A stretch of DNA of 36,334 nt from Betaproteobacteria bacterium. GTDB lineage: Bacteria; Pseudomonadota; Gammaproteobacteria; Burkholderiales; Usitatibacteraceae. Shown in pieces: positions 14,378-22,904 of this stretch. Made by a program: the position numbers and the translations under genes. The stretch's first letter is position 1; each line of letters opens with the position of its first letter. The stretch covers positions 1 through 36,334 of the forward strand of contig JANYFH010000232.1 of NCBI GenBank assembly GCA_025362705.1, read 5' to 3'. The notes under the pieces were generated by a model that saw only the letters and a list, made by a program, of their open reading frames with translations, did not search any database and had not been told where the DNA came from.

Positions 14378-16927
14378 ATGATCTACCGGTTCGCTACGGG
14401 GCGTTTTTTTAGTGCGGCAATCCGAGTCCTGTTGTTATTAGGAATATGTGCGTCCGTTGTCGCCCAGGTGGCAACAGTCTCGCAACCGGTGTCGAGGCAT
14501 CCGCTCGAAATACGAGCGCTTACTGATCCCGAAGGCGTGATTCGCGAACTTCCGGCCCGCGTGCAGGCGGCGACGGCGGCAATGGATTTTAAAGAACTGT
14601 CCCTGTTGCACCTTGCGGAATCAAACGCTTGCCGTGTCATCGCCGATTGGCAGTGCCAAAGTAATGCTGCCGCCCGCGCGCGCAAGGCGGCTGAGACGGC
14701 AAATTTGCCCGAGCTGCAGGCGCGGGGCCTGATCCTTGAAAGCCGCGGCCGTATGGCCATGCAGGATTTCAGTCGCACTTCGCAATTGCTTGGTGAAGCC
14801 GAGCGCATTCTGAAGCTACAGGCGTTTCCAGAATTGAGCGCCGATGTATACCTGGCTTATTCCTCGTTGAGCTATGCGGTGGGCAAGCACGCCAAAGCTG
14901 CTGAATACGCTGGACTCGGATTGGCAGTGCTCGCGGACAATCCGGCCTTGTTGATACGCGTCCGCTTGTTGCGGAATCAGGCACGAGCCATGGCCCAACT
15001 TGGCAACACTGCCGGCGCACGAATGGTGCTGAAACAAGCTTTGGAATTGGTCGACAAAATTCAGGATCCAAAGCTGAGTGCCGAACTGCACCTGGAAGAC
15101 GCGCGAATCGCACGGCTCACGGGTGATATTCCTACGCAGATCGAAAACGGTCGGCGCATCCTCGCGCTGGGTGCGCAATTGAGCAATTCACAGCTCACCG
15201 GCCTCGGACACGAAGTTCTCGGACTCGCTGCACTCAACCAATCGGATAATGTATCTGCGGAACGGGAGTTGCGGTTGGCTTACACATCGTTTCGCGATCT
15301 CAAGCTTGACCGGGACGAACGTCGTGTTTTGCGGTCGTTGATACGCAGTTTGCTGGGACGCAATATTCCTCGCGCCGAACTTGAAACACTGATGGCGCGC
15401 TCGCTTGCCCTTGAGGCCATGCTGGAGGCGGACGACCGCAACATGGCGGCCGACGACTTTGAAGCTCGACTCAAATACGCGCAGCAGGAACTCGATGTAC
15501 AACGATTGGAAGCCGCCGCCGCGCTGGCCGCAGAGCGCGCCGTGGCGTTGGCTGATCGGGAGCGCCTGTCCACGACTGTTGCCTTGCTGAGTCTGGGCCT
15601 GGTGGTGGTTTTTGGCGTGTTGCTGGTCACGCAGCGCTATTTCAACGCACGCTTGAAGCAGGCGCTTGCAAATTTGCAGGAAAGTGAATCGCGTTACCGC
15701 ATGCTTGCCGATAACTCGCGCGATCTGGTCGTCCGCATGCGGCACGACGGACACCGCCTGTATGTCTCGCCCGCGGCCAAAGACCTTTTAGGTATGGAAC
15801 CGGCCGAAATTGCAAAGCCCGGTTGGGATCTGGTGCATCCGGACGACCGCGGACATCTTGTCGCGGCGATCTGTGATCTGAGCGAAAACGGCGGGTCTGC
15901 ATCGGTTGTATATCGTGCCAGACATGCCGACGGTCACTATGTCTGGATTGAAGCCCTGGCCCGCCTCGTGCCGAGCCCTGATGATGGTGGTCTGCCGGAA
16001 ATTATCTATTCAGGACGCGATATTACCGCTCGGGTCCGCGCGGAAGAGGCATTGTCGATTAGCGAAAGCCACATGCGCGCCGTCACCGACAATATTCCGG
16101 CGATGATCGCGTGTGTCGACAAGGACCAGCGCTATACCTTTGCCAACGCCTTCATGGGCAGTGTATTTGGTGTCGATCCACGGTCCATGATTGGCCGCAC
16201 CATGCGTGAGGTTCGTGGGGAAGAAATCTATGGCGCGATAAAGTCGCACGCGGAAGCCGCGTTGCGCGGCGAGTCGGTGAGCTTTGAGGGCACGGGCGAA
16301 GCGCTTGGCAAGCTGTATCACTATCAGTCCAACTATGTGCCGAACCGGGACGCGGATGGCACCATACAAGGGTTTTACGCGCTCACATTTGATATCACTC
16401 AACTAAAGCTTGCCGAGGCCGAACTCGATCGTATGGCGCGCATCGACAGCTTGAGCGGAGTCGCAAATCGCCGCTATTTCGAAGAGCGTCTCACGGATGC
16501 GCTGGCACGCAGCCGCCGGCAGGGGACTGCGCTTTCCCTGCTGTGCCTGGATATTGATCACTTCAAATCGATCAACGACACCTACGGTCACCCGGTGGGA
16601 GATGCGGTGATCGTCGCGTTCGCTGCCACGCTTCAATCGTGCATTCGCGAGGATGATGTGGTTGCGCGCATCGGTGGCGACGAATTTGTGCTGCTGATCC
16701 AGCAGGCTGCACCGGAATCCGGCGAAAACGTTGCCAAAAAATTACTCACGATCATGCAACAACCCGTCACGGTGGACGGCGCCACACTGATCGTCAGCGC
16801 CAGCATTGGGGTCGCCTTTGCCACCTGCGCCACCTCGGCATCGGCGCTAATGGATCTCGCCGACAAGGCCTTGTATTCGGCGAAGCAATCAGGGCGCAAC
16901 ACCTACCGGATGGTAGTCGGCGAATGA
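14378..16927 (+). CDS. Membrane diguanylate cyclase: periplasmic helical repeats, TM, PAS-PAS-GGDEF
   Basis: 849 residues. The N-terminus (residues 1-31) is a signal or anchor helix. Residues about 50-340 are TPR-like helical repeats rich in Ala and Leu, followed by a coiled coil at about 365-397 and one transmembrane helix at about 398-422 (LSTTVALLSLGLVVVFGVLL). In the cytoplasm there are two PAS domains (about 434-555 and 561-680) and a GGDEF domain from about 687. The catalytic motif GGDEF is intact at 766-770, and REDD (RxxD) stands exactly five residues before it, which is the product-inhibition I-site. It therefore probably makes cyclic di-GMP under feedback control, in response to a periplasmic ligand or peptide. 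It is monocistronic, 172 bp after dinG. Confidence 0.92.
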   Translation: MIYRFATGRFFSAAIRVLLLLGICASVVAQVATVSQPVSRHPLEIRALTDPEGVIRELPARVQAATAAMDFKELSLLHLAESNACRVIADWQCQSNAAARARKAAETANLPELQARGLILESRGRMAMQDFSRTSQLLGEAERILKLQAFPELSADVYLAYSSLSYAVGKHAKAAEYAGLGLAVLADNPALLIRVRLLRNQARAMAQLGNTAGARMVLKQALELVDKIQDPKLSAELHLEDARIARLTGDIPTQIENGRRILALGAQLSNSQLTGLGHEVLGLAALNQSDNVSAERELRLAYTSFRDLKLDRDERRVLRSLIRSLLGRNIPRAELETLMARSLALEAMLEADDRNMAADDFEARLKYAQQELDVQRLEAAAALAAERAVALADRERLSTTVALLSLGLVVVFGVLLVTQRYFNARLKQALANLQESESRYRMLADNSRDLVVRMRHDGHRLYVSPAAKDLLGMEPAEIAKPGWDLVHPDDRGHLVAAICDLSENGGSASVVYRARHADGHYVWIEALARLVPSPDDGGLPEIIYSGRDITARVRAEEALSISESHMRAVTDNIPAMIACVDKDQRYTFANAFMGSVFGVDPRSMIGRTMREVRGEEIYGAIKSHAEAALRGESVSFEGTGEALGKLYHYQSNYVPNRDADGTIQGFYALTFDITQLKLAEAELDRMARIDSLSGVANRRYFEERLTDALARSRRQGTALSLLCLDIDHFKSINDTYGHPVGDAVIVAFAATLQSCIREDDVVARIGGDEFVLLIQQAAPESGENVAKKLLTIMQQPVTVDGATLIVSASIGVAFATCATSASALMDLADKALYSAKQSGRNTYRMVVGE

Positions 16928-16984
16928 ACGTTTGGCGAGTCGCCTCGATTGTTTCAGGCAAATCGTAGGCACAGATCGCGATGT

Positions 16985-17081
16985 ATTTTCAGTAGCGCTT
17001 TTTCCCAGCACAAAGGGGCGCAGAACGCCATCTGGCGGGCATCACAGGCTGAAAGAGCCCGGGAATCCGTACCAGTGCTAG
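16985..17081 (-). repeat. Short dispersed repeat, full-length copy in reverse orientation
   Basis: Read on the minus strand this is CTAGCACTGGTACGG, a variable middle, CGCCAGATGGCGTTCTGCG, then TTTGTGCTGGGAAAAAGCGC. The last part is nearly the same as in the copy at 21941-22040 (TTTGTGCTGGGAAAATCGTT). It lies just after the diguanylate cyclase gene. Confidence 0.65.
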
Positions 17082-17126
17082 TTTCAGTGCGAGGCTGGGC
17101 TCGCCACGTCAATGTGCCGCAAAATA

Positions 17127-17155
17127 AAAAAGCCGACGCTATGCGGCGGCTTTTT
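17127..17155. terminator. Intrinsic terminator downstream of DUF3455 gene (bidirectional)
   Basis: AAAAAGCCGACGC, TAT, GCGGCGGCTTTTT: a strong hairpin with A and T tracts, 35 bp beyond the stop of the minus-strand gene at 17190; it could also end leftover transcription from the cyclase gene. Confidence 0.85.
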
Positions 17156-17189
17156 AGGATGCCGCAATGCTTGCCGGCACTGAAGGGTA

Positions 17190-17576
17190 TTAGCCTTTCT
17201 TGAAGAACACGTAGTCTGTCTGGTAGCCTACCGAGGTCTTGGTGCCGACGTTGGTGGCTGCACAAACCGGCGTCGCAGAGGCAACGCCGCCAACCGTCTT
17301 CAGACGCTGGATGTAGGTCACGTCGGTCATGGCGCCCGTGCCGGTAGAGGGCGCGGCTTGTACCAATTGCAGTGGGATCGAGCCTGCAGCACCGGGCGAT
17401 ACGGCCAGTTGCTTGCCCGTCACCTTTGAGCCATCGTTGGATTCCCAGGTTGGGCCAGCATAGTATTTGCCGACTTCTTTCCTGTTGGCATCGAGCAGCT
17501 TGGCGTCCGTGCCGGCGAAGGTCCAGGCAAATGAGCCGGGCTTGTCAGCCACTGCCTTGCATTCGTAAGCCAGCAT
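17190..17576 (-). CDS. DUF3455 protein, N-terminally truncated
   Basis: The 128-residue frame from ATG 17576 matches the C-terminal two thirds of DUF3455 proteins: YECK near the start, SFAWTFAG, ANRKEVGKYYAGPTWESNDG, GKQLA, and TYIQRLKTVGGVA with two cysteine-flanked segments near the end (PVCAAT). The family normally has a signal peptide and about 40-50 further residues before YEC. Here the open frame upstream of the ATG reads KSTCFKAALTLVGVGMLA, which looks like a signal peptide joined straight to YECKA, with no start codon before it: the next upstream in-frame codon beyond RD is the TAG that ends the kinase gene. This suggests an internal deletion plus loss of the start. No ribosome site is clear. 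Function of the family is unknown; I think this copy is decaying. Confidence 0.7.
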   Translation of the reverse strand: MLAYECKAVADKPGSFAWTFAGTDAKLLDANRKEVGKYYAGPTWESNDGSKVTGKQLAVSPGAAGSIPLQLVQAAPSTGTGAMTDVTYIQRLKTVGGVASATPVCAATNVGTKTSVGYQTDYVFFKKG

Positions 17577-17627
17577 GCCTACGCCGACGAGCGTCAGTGC
17601 GGCTTTGAAACAAGTGGATTTGTCGCG

Positions 17628-18932
17628 CTACACGTTTGGCAGTGTATCAAGATCTGCCATGCCGGAAAATGACTTGTTGCCGGCACCGATATCCTCGCTG
17701 AAGCGCATCAACTCTACAACTGAAAATGCCCTTAGAAAGGCCGACGTGTCGGGAAAACGGTCAGCCGGTTTGATCGCAAGCAGTATGTCGAGTATCGGTT
17801 GAAGAATGCTCAGGTTGCGCGGCAGCGTGGGGCGCGGCGCGTGCAGATGCTGCATCAAAATGCTCTCCATGCGATCACCCGCAAATAGCCGTTGGTGAGT
17901 CAGCATTTCGTAGAATATCGCTCCCAGGCTGTAAAGATCGCTGCGCGCATCCAGTGTTTCGGAATTAATTTGTTCAGGGCTCATGTAATGCGGTGTGCCA
18001 ATTGTCTGGCCATGCAGCGTTAGCATGGCAACCGCCTGTAGATCCTTGGCGATACCAAAATCGACCAGCGCGATGGAGCCGTCCGTGCGCAACATGATGT
18101 TGGCGGGTTTGATATCGCGATGAATGATTCCCTGTGCATGGATCGCACCTAATCCGTCGGCAATCTGTCGCACATACGCCAACGATGTTCCCACCGAAAC
18201 GCCGTGTTCAATGGCCAGCTTCAGATCGCCGCACGGGAAAAATTCCAGCGCAATATAGACGTGATTGTCAGTGATGCCGTGATCGAACACCTTGGCGACA
18301 TTGGGATGATCGATGCGCGATAACAGCGCACGTTCTTCAAGGAAGCGCGTCAGAATTTCGGTCTGTTCCCTGCCTTCTTCCACCAGTGTCAACACTTTCA
18401 GCGCGCAGCGCAGGCCGGATTTTTTGCGGTCGGCCAGATAAACCTGGCCCATGCCACCTTCGCCGAGCGGACTAATCAGCGTGTAACCGGGTATCAGCGG
18501 CATTGAACTGCTGTTGCGCGCGTCAACCCCTGCCGGGGGCAGGTCACCTGAGGCTCGTCGCCGCTCGGTCTCGATCAGTTTCCCTTCAACTGCGGCAAGC
18601 AGCATTTCACGCGTAAATGGCTTTATCAGATAGTCGACCGCGCCAACGCCAAACGCCTGCCTGAATGACGGGCCGTCATCGCGGGAAGACATGAAAATGA
18701 TCGGAACCCAGCGCCGTTCGCCATCGGCATTCAGAATCGCTGCCATCTCGAATCCGCTCATCTCCGGCATGTTGATGTCCGAAATCACCAGGTCGGGCGT
18801 GTCGGCTGCGGCAAGACTGATCGCCACACGCGGCGAAGCGGTGAGCGTCACGGCATGACCGGCCGCCTTCAAGGCATGCCCTGCGAATGTTGTGAAAATT
18901 TCTTCGTCATCGACGATCAGGATACGAGCCAC
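17628..18932 (-). CDS. Response-regulator receiver fused to a Hanks-type Ser/Thr protein kinase
   Basis: 434 residues. Residues 1-125 are a receiver domain: acidic pair Asp8/Asp9, phospho-acceptor Asp52 in DLVISDINMPEMSG, MSSRD, and the conserved Lys in YLIKPFT. A linker of about 25 residues leads to a complete eukaryotic-type kinase: Gly loop LGEGGMGQVY, ATP-binding Lys in CALKVL, catalytic loop HRDIKPANIM, metal-binding DFG, and GTPHYMSPEQ. There is no transmembrane helix and no PASTA domain, so it is soluble. The order suggests that a histidine kinase elsewhere phosphorylates Asp52 and so gates the Ser/Thr kinase; no partner is next to it. A lone gene: upstream is an outer-membrane protein gene, downstream a truncated DUF3455 in the same frame beyond the TAG stop. 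Confidence 0.93.
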   Translation of the reverse strand: MARILIVDDEEIFTTFAGHALKAAGHAVTLTASPRVAISLAAADTPDLVISDINMPEMSGFEMAAILNADGERRWVPIIFMSSRDDGPSFRQAFGVGAVDYLIKPFTREMLLAAVEGKLIETERRRASGDLPPAGVDARNSSSMPLIPGYTLISPLGEGGMGQVYLADRKKSGLRCALKVLTLVEEGREQTEILTRFLEERALLSRIDHPNVAKVFDHGITDNHVYIALEFFPCGDLKLAIEHGVSVGTSLAYVRQIADGLGAIHAQGIIHRDIKPANIMLRTDGSIALVDFGIAKDLQAVAMLTLHGQTIGTPHYMSPEQINSETLDARSDLYSLGAIFYEMLTHQRLFAGDRMESILMQHLHAPRPTLPRNLSILQPILDILLAIKPADRFPDTSAFLRAFSVVELMRFSEDIGAGNKSFSGMADLDTLPNV

Positions 18933-19004
18933 ATGAAACCTTCAAAAGTAGTTTTTCGGCCTGACGCAAAAATAAAGTGTGGTCCGCAGCGTTTATCTCA
19001 CCAG

Positions 19005-19817
19005 CTAGAACAACCGTCCAAGCAGCATCGTCAATCCTGTGAACACCGAACTATCCGCCACACCTGAGCGAATGCTGCGCGCGACGCCTGCATCGAGCGC
19101 GAGAGACTTGCTGATGTTGTAGCTCGCCGCGAAGAGTATCTGGCTGCTGCTCTCTGTGCCGTGCTGTTGTGTGCCCGAGAGTTCTCCGACAATGCCCCAA
19201 TGCTCGTCGAGCGACTTTGACAGCGATGCGGCCCACAATTTTTGTGTGCGGCTCACGCCGGCATCAGCCAAGCCGATGCGGGTGGAGGCGAGATTGAGAT
19301 CGGTGTGGTAATCGCCGATGTCGGCGCTATAAATGGCGTTGAGTGAATAGTCTGAACTGTCGCTGGTGATTCCACGCCGCCCCACGGGCAGCGTCGCGCC
19401 GGCTTCCAGACCGAAGACGGATGTGTCATTGATCGCGAAGCGGCGCTTGAGCACGATGCTGCCATCACCGCCGCCGCTGGTGCGGTGGCCGCTCTCATCA
19501 GTCTGCCGTACCCACGCATCACCGCCAACGCGCACGCCCCAATCCGGCGTGAACGCAAGCTTGAGCGTGTATGGCAGGCTATCGCGGCGCTCGCTGCCGC
19601 TGGCGCGCGCGTGCAACGCACCCGCCTCGATTTCCAGCCAGCCCGGTGCTGAAAGCGCCGCAGGCGTTGAGACGCTCGGCCGATAAGGCGTTACCGAAGG
19701 TTGATCGTCCGGTGGCGTTTGCGCAAATACGGACGTGCAGCACAATGCGGCGGCGACAACGAATGTGAGCGCACGCGCCTTGGCTGGGTAATCGCGTGAT
19801 CTTATGTGGGTATGCAT
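19005..19817 (-). CDS. Outer-membrane protein of the phenol-degradation MetA-like (transporter) family
   Basis: 270 residues from ATG 19817. The frame runs back to 19886, but a -10 like TATAGT on the minus strand (19871-19866) lies inside that extension, so the shorter start is preferred. The signal peptide is KARALTFVVAAALCCTSVFA, cut before QTPPDD. The mature protein has alternating beta-strand segments with aromatic girdles (PGWLEIEAGALHARA, LPYTLKLAFTPDWGVRVGGDA, GSIVLKRRFAIND) and ends in TMLLGRLF with a C-terminal Phe, the usual mark of an outer-membrane barrel. This resembles the family named after the meta pathway of phenol degradation, whose true function is mostly untested. No aromatic-degradation genes flank it. 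Confidence 0.8.
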   Translation of the reverse strand: MHTHIRSRDYPAKARALTFVVAAALCCTSVFAQTPPDDQPSVTPYRPSVSTPAALSAPGWLEIEAGALHARASGSERRDSLPYTLKLAFTPDWGVRVGGDAWVRQTDESGHRTSGGGDGSIVLKRRFAINDTSVFGLEAGATLPVGRRGITSDSSDYSLNAIYSADIGDYHTDLNLASTRIGLADAGVSRTQKLWAASLSKSLDEHWGIVGELSGTQQHGTESSSQILFAASYNISKSLALDAGVARSIRSGVADSSVFTGLTMLLGRLF

Positions 19818-19933
19818 GGCAAAAGAAAGTGGCTGGAATTGTCTGAATGATTCGATACAACACTCACTATATCGAGTCAGGCGCATTTATTCCTGAGCGC
19901 TTGGGTCATGGTACTGTGAGTGCTTGACAAACT

Positions 19934-20020
19934 CAAGCACTGGCGCGGCTTTTCAGACATTTATGCTTTGGAATGCGCGCAGAATGGCGTTCTACGTTAC
20001 TTTACGCTAAGAAAAAGTCA
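19934..20020 (+). repeat. Short dispersed repeat copy
   Basis: AAGCACTGGCGCGGCTTTTCAG, a middle, then GCGCAGAATGGCGTTCTACGTTACTTTACGCTAAGAAAAAG. First and second modules keep the family spacing of about 50 bases. It fills the gap between two divergently oriented gene ends (19817 start, 20056 stop). Confidence 0.62.
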
Positions 20021-20055
20021 GCAACAACGGCATGAGCGTCCGTCCAATTTACTTA

Positions 20056-21780
20056 CTACTTTCCCGCCACCATCCCCGTCAAAAATCGACGCATGTGCGT
20101 AGCCGCTGCGATGACATCTGTATCGTGTCCAAAGCTCGGATAAAAATATGCTTCAGGCTTCAGTCCCGCCTGGCTCATACGCGCAATGATTTCCCGGCCA
20201 TTTGCCGGCTTGACTACACCATCATCCAGGCCGTAGTGGAATTGCGTGGGCGGCAAGCGCTCAGCGAAATACCGGGGTGAACTTGCCAGCAGCAGACGCC
20301 GTGTCTCTTCCAGGTTTTTCTCGCCCGCGACTGCGCCGGTGAGAAATGTTTCCAGGAACTGCCCGCCGAGGTCCTTTGGTTTTCCATGATTGCGCAGCGC
20401 ATCGGCCACTGACTCGCGCGGTGTCCAGCCGTCTTCACCTTGCAGGAAAAAATGATCGGTCGGCCCGGCCGCGGACACCACGCGGCGAATGCGTGGATCG
20501 CGCTCCGCTGCCAGCAGCACAACTGTCCCGCCACGACTGTGACCAAACGCCGCGATCCTGGCGGGATCAGCTTCAGGCGTAATTTTAAGCGCCACATTCA
20601 GCAAAGCGATCACGTCATCGGTCGCGCCATCCCAGACGTCGGTGCGATCACCTTCGGAAACCCAGCTCTCATCGCCGAGTATCAGCTTCTCTCCACGCAA
20701 TGAGGGCACCACGTAGATGAACCGGTCTCTGTCTTCGGCCAGGGACTGCATCAGATCCGAGGGATGCGTGAGGTTCAATGGGAAGTAATTCCAGGAAACA
20801 CCCTTGACGTCCAGCACCACGGTGCAACAGCCAGGCTTTGCATTCTTTGGCACAATGATCGCGCCGTAATGCTTCGAACCGTGGACCCGGTGCGAAACGA
20901 TGACGATTTCGGCAGGAAATTTTCCGAGATTGTCCAGGCTGTACGGAGCGCGCTTGATCACCTGCACGTCGCGCGGTTTGAGTTCACGGTGCTGCCAGTC
21001 GGCGAGAACTGCCTTGCGCTCGGCGTCGGTTGGCGTCGCAAACAGCGCATCCAGCGAAAATGGCAGCTTGATGCCGTCGGCCGCAAGCTCCGGGCCGCGC
21101 ACCCGCGCCAGCGCCTGCGCGATGTCGGGTCGAGCCGGCGCCAGCGCCAGTGCCAGTGCACGCGCGTAGTGCGGTGCGGCGCCATTGCGCTCTCCCACAC
21201 GGATCAACGCTTCGGCGAGTGCGAATTCGAGTTGCGCATGCGATTCCGGTTTGGCCGGTGGTGTTTCGGCCAGCCGCGTCAGGAAATCGCGAACGGTGCG
21301 CGCGTGCGAGGGGAAGCGTTCCACCATACGCGTGCCGAACTCCACACCGCGCTCAATATCTGCCGGGCTCCTGCGGAACTTTTGCACCGCTTCGGCCACC
21401 CGATCGGCAAACAGTAACTCCACTGGTGCAATGTCAGCATCCGCCATCTTCACCAAGCGACCGTCTGATTCGGTTTCGCTCATCGTCATCGCCACCACGC
21501 AGTGATTCGCGTCACGCTCGAATACCGCCTTCCGATTCGGCCGGTTGGCAACCTCGAAGTGGTCGGGCGAAGTTTCGGTCAGCACCTGTTCGCTAGGCCA
21601 GAATATCGGACGAACAACGAGGAGTTTTTCGCGCGAGTAGATCAGCAGCACCGTGCCCTCCGGGACGGCGTACCGACCTGTGTACTGGGCGTCGCCCTGG
21701 AGAGTCCGGTAGTCTGCATGGGCAAAGGCAGGAACGCCGCCGGCGAGCAGTATCAGTACGAGCGCACGTAAGGTACTCAT
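20056..21780 (-). CDS. Secreted alpha/beta hydrolase of the prolyl-oligopeptidase (S9)/dienelactone group
   Basis: 574 residues from ATG 21780, chosen because it starts a clean signal peptide (MSTLRALVLILLAGGVPAFA then HADYRTL). The N-terminal third is a separate region with helical repeats (ALAEALIRVGERNGAAPHYA). The catalytic domain is from about 290 onwards: IVPKNAKPGCCTVVLDVKG, nucleophile elbow FGHSRGG, AAGPTDHF, acid in HYGLDDGVV, and a final His in YPSFGHDTD. This gives an intact Ser-Asp-His triad. It acts in the periplasm or outside on a peptide or ester; the substrate is not readable from sequence. A Cys-Cys pair precedes the fold. It is a single gene flanked by copies of the short dispersed repeat on both sides. 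Confidence 0.82.
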   Translation of the reverse strand: MSTLRALVLILLAGGVPAFAHADYRTLQGDAQYTGRYAVPEGTVLLIYSREKLLVVRPIFWPSEQVLTETSPDHFEVANRPNRKAVFERDANHCVVAMTMSETESDGRLVKMADADIAPVELLFADRVAEAVQKFRRSPADIERGVEFGTRMVERFPSHARTVRDFLTRLAETPPAKPESHAQLEFALAEALIRVGERNGAAPHYARALALALAPARPDIAQALARVRGPELAADGIKLPFSLDALFATPTDAERKAVLADWQHRELKPRDVQVIKRAPYSLDNLGKFPAEIVIVSHRVHGSKHYGAIIVPKNAKPGCCTVVLDVKGVSWNYFPLNLTHPSDLMQSLAEDRDRFIYVVPSLRGEKLILGDESWVSEGDRTDVWDGATDDVIALLNVALKITPEADPARIAAFGHSRGGTVVLLAAERDPRIRRVVSAAGPTDHFFLQGEDGWTPRESVADALRNHGKPKDLGGQFLETFLTGAVAGEKNLEETRRLLLASSPRYFAERLPPTQFHYGLDDGVVKPANGREIIARMSQAGLKPEAYFYPSFGHDTDVIAAATHMRRFLTGMVAGK

Positions 21781-21940
21781 TGGCAGGGCATCCGTGGGCT
21801 TTCGATGATGGTTGTATCGTAATTCATGGCAGCGCTCCAATATGAGTGAATACTGTGATTAGACGGACGGTCAAGCGACTTTGGATTTGCCAGTGAATAA
21901 AATAGATCAGCATTGCGCGAACTACGATGAGGTACAAAGG

Positions 21941-22040
21941 CCAGTACTGGCGCGGGTCTTCGGGACGTTTGTGGCTGGCAGGTCGGCAAAATGGCGATCT
22001 GCGTGAATTTGTGCTGGGAAAATCGTTTGCTAGAAATAAT
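21941..22040 (+). repeat. Short dispersed repeat, long copy
   Basis: CCAGTACTGGCGCGGGTCTTC, middle, CGGCAAAATGGCGATCTGCG, then TTTGTGCTGGGAAAATCG and AGAAATAAT. The tail agrees closely with the reverse-orientation copy at 16985-17081, which helps set the length at about 95-100 bases. Confidence 0.65.
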
Positions 22041-22085
22041 CCGTGGTACGCCCCCCATTACTAAATCGAACGTGCAAGCTTTAAT

Positions 22086-22358
22086 TTATTTCTTTGCTGA
22101 TTGATTGCAATACGGGTGCGTAAGGTGGCAATTGCTTGGTTGGCCGCGCCCGCCTTCACGTGCACGCACCACGTGATCATATGAAACAGATTTTTCCGCA
22201 TCCAAATATCCACCGCATATTGGACACTTTATTGCTGCTTTAAGGGCCACGTTTATGAACACTTGACTCTTCGTGTCATCGGAAAATTCCTCTTGGGCGT
22301 CAACACTATTCCCAACCACAATTTTCCCACCTAATCCAGACATCTTCACGAGTTCCAA
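22086..22358 (-). CDS. HNH-endonuclease domain fragment, probably a gene remnant
   Basis: 90 residues from a TTG without a ribosome site. The C-terminal 50 residues form an HNH zinc-finger nuclease end: CPICGG, SYDHVVRAREGG (the His of the catalytic Asp-His), and NCHLTHPYCNQS carrying the Asn, His and last Cys. This is the kind of HNH module found at the end of DUF262-type and other restriction-like proteins. The N-terminal half (MSGLGGKIVVGNSVDAQEEF) has no start motif and the frame upstream is closed by a TGA after about eight codons, so it looks like the tail end of a longer protein. The base composition is AT-richer than its neighbours. Either a small free-standing HNH protein or, more likely, a transferred and truncated gene. 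Confidence 0.6.
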   Translation of the reverse strand: MELVKMSGLGGKIVVGNSVDAQEEFSDDTKSQVFINVALKAAIKCPICGGYLDAEKSVSYDHVVRAREGGRGQPSNCHLTHPYCNQSAKK

Positions 22359-22499
22359 TTCAGATGGAGTGGCGCCGTTTCATCTGATATTGCTTCCGCA
22401 CTTAAGTGCGTTCAACCCGCAGTTGGCAATCAGTTTTGAATAGGGCATGATGATTTGTGAAGCTGCAAAATCTCAACGCACTCAAAAAGGGAAACGAAA

Positions 22500-22901
22500 A
22501 TGAAAAAAACATTACTCGTCGCTGCTGTTGCCGGTCTCATGTTGTCAGCCTGCGCGTCGCACCACGCGCATTTGCGCAACGCAGATCCGCTTAACACGCT
22601 CGTATCCGTTGCTGACGGCAAACAAATTGTTGTCAGCCAGGAGCCGATCTATGTTGCGAAGGGCATGAAGGACGTCAGGATCACGTGGCATGTGTCACCC
22701 GATTCGAAATACACGTTTGGCAAAGATGGCATCGTCGTCGCTGAGGCGCGCGAAGAAATTACCGATTGTCGTGCGGCACCGGACGGAATGAGTTTTTCCT
22801 GTTTGAACAGGCACACGAAGGCGGGAAAATACAAGTACACGGTGACGCTGACTGGCACACCTGCAGTCGCGCCTCTTGATCCAATTATGGTGAACGACTA
22901 G
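22500..22901 (+). CDS. Small lipoprotein of unknown function
   Basis: 133 residues from ATG 22500 with AAGGGA at 22487-22492, seven bases upstream. Signal MKKTLLVAAVAGLMLSAC has a perfect lipobox LSAC, so it is lipid-anchored, and the +2 Ala favours sorting to the outer membrane. The mature part is beta-rich (KQIVVSQEPIYVAKGMKDVR, ITWHVSPDSKYTFG) and contains two cysteines about 15 residues apart (TDCRAAP, FSCLNR), which may form a disulphide. No family recognised. It is convergent with the large regulator, with three bases between the two stop codons. Confidence 0.78.
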   Translation: MKKTLLVAAVAGLMLSACASHHAHLRNADPLNTLVSVADGKQIVVSQEPIYVAKGMKDVRITWHVSPDSKYTFGKDGIVVAEAREEITDCRAAPDGMSFSCLNRHTKAGKYKYTVTLTGTPAVAPLDPIMVND

Positions 22902-22904
22902 CCG

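Noticed and set aside
20764-21596. Plus-strand frames of up to 217 residues opposite the large hydrolase
   Set aside because: Arg/Cys-rich translations typical of GC-rich antisense shadows; the minus-strand gene has an intact catalytic triad.
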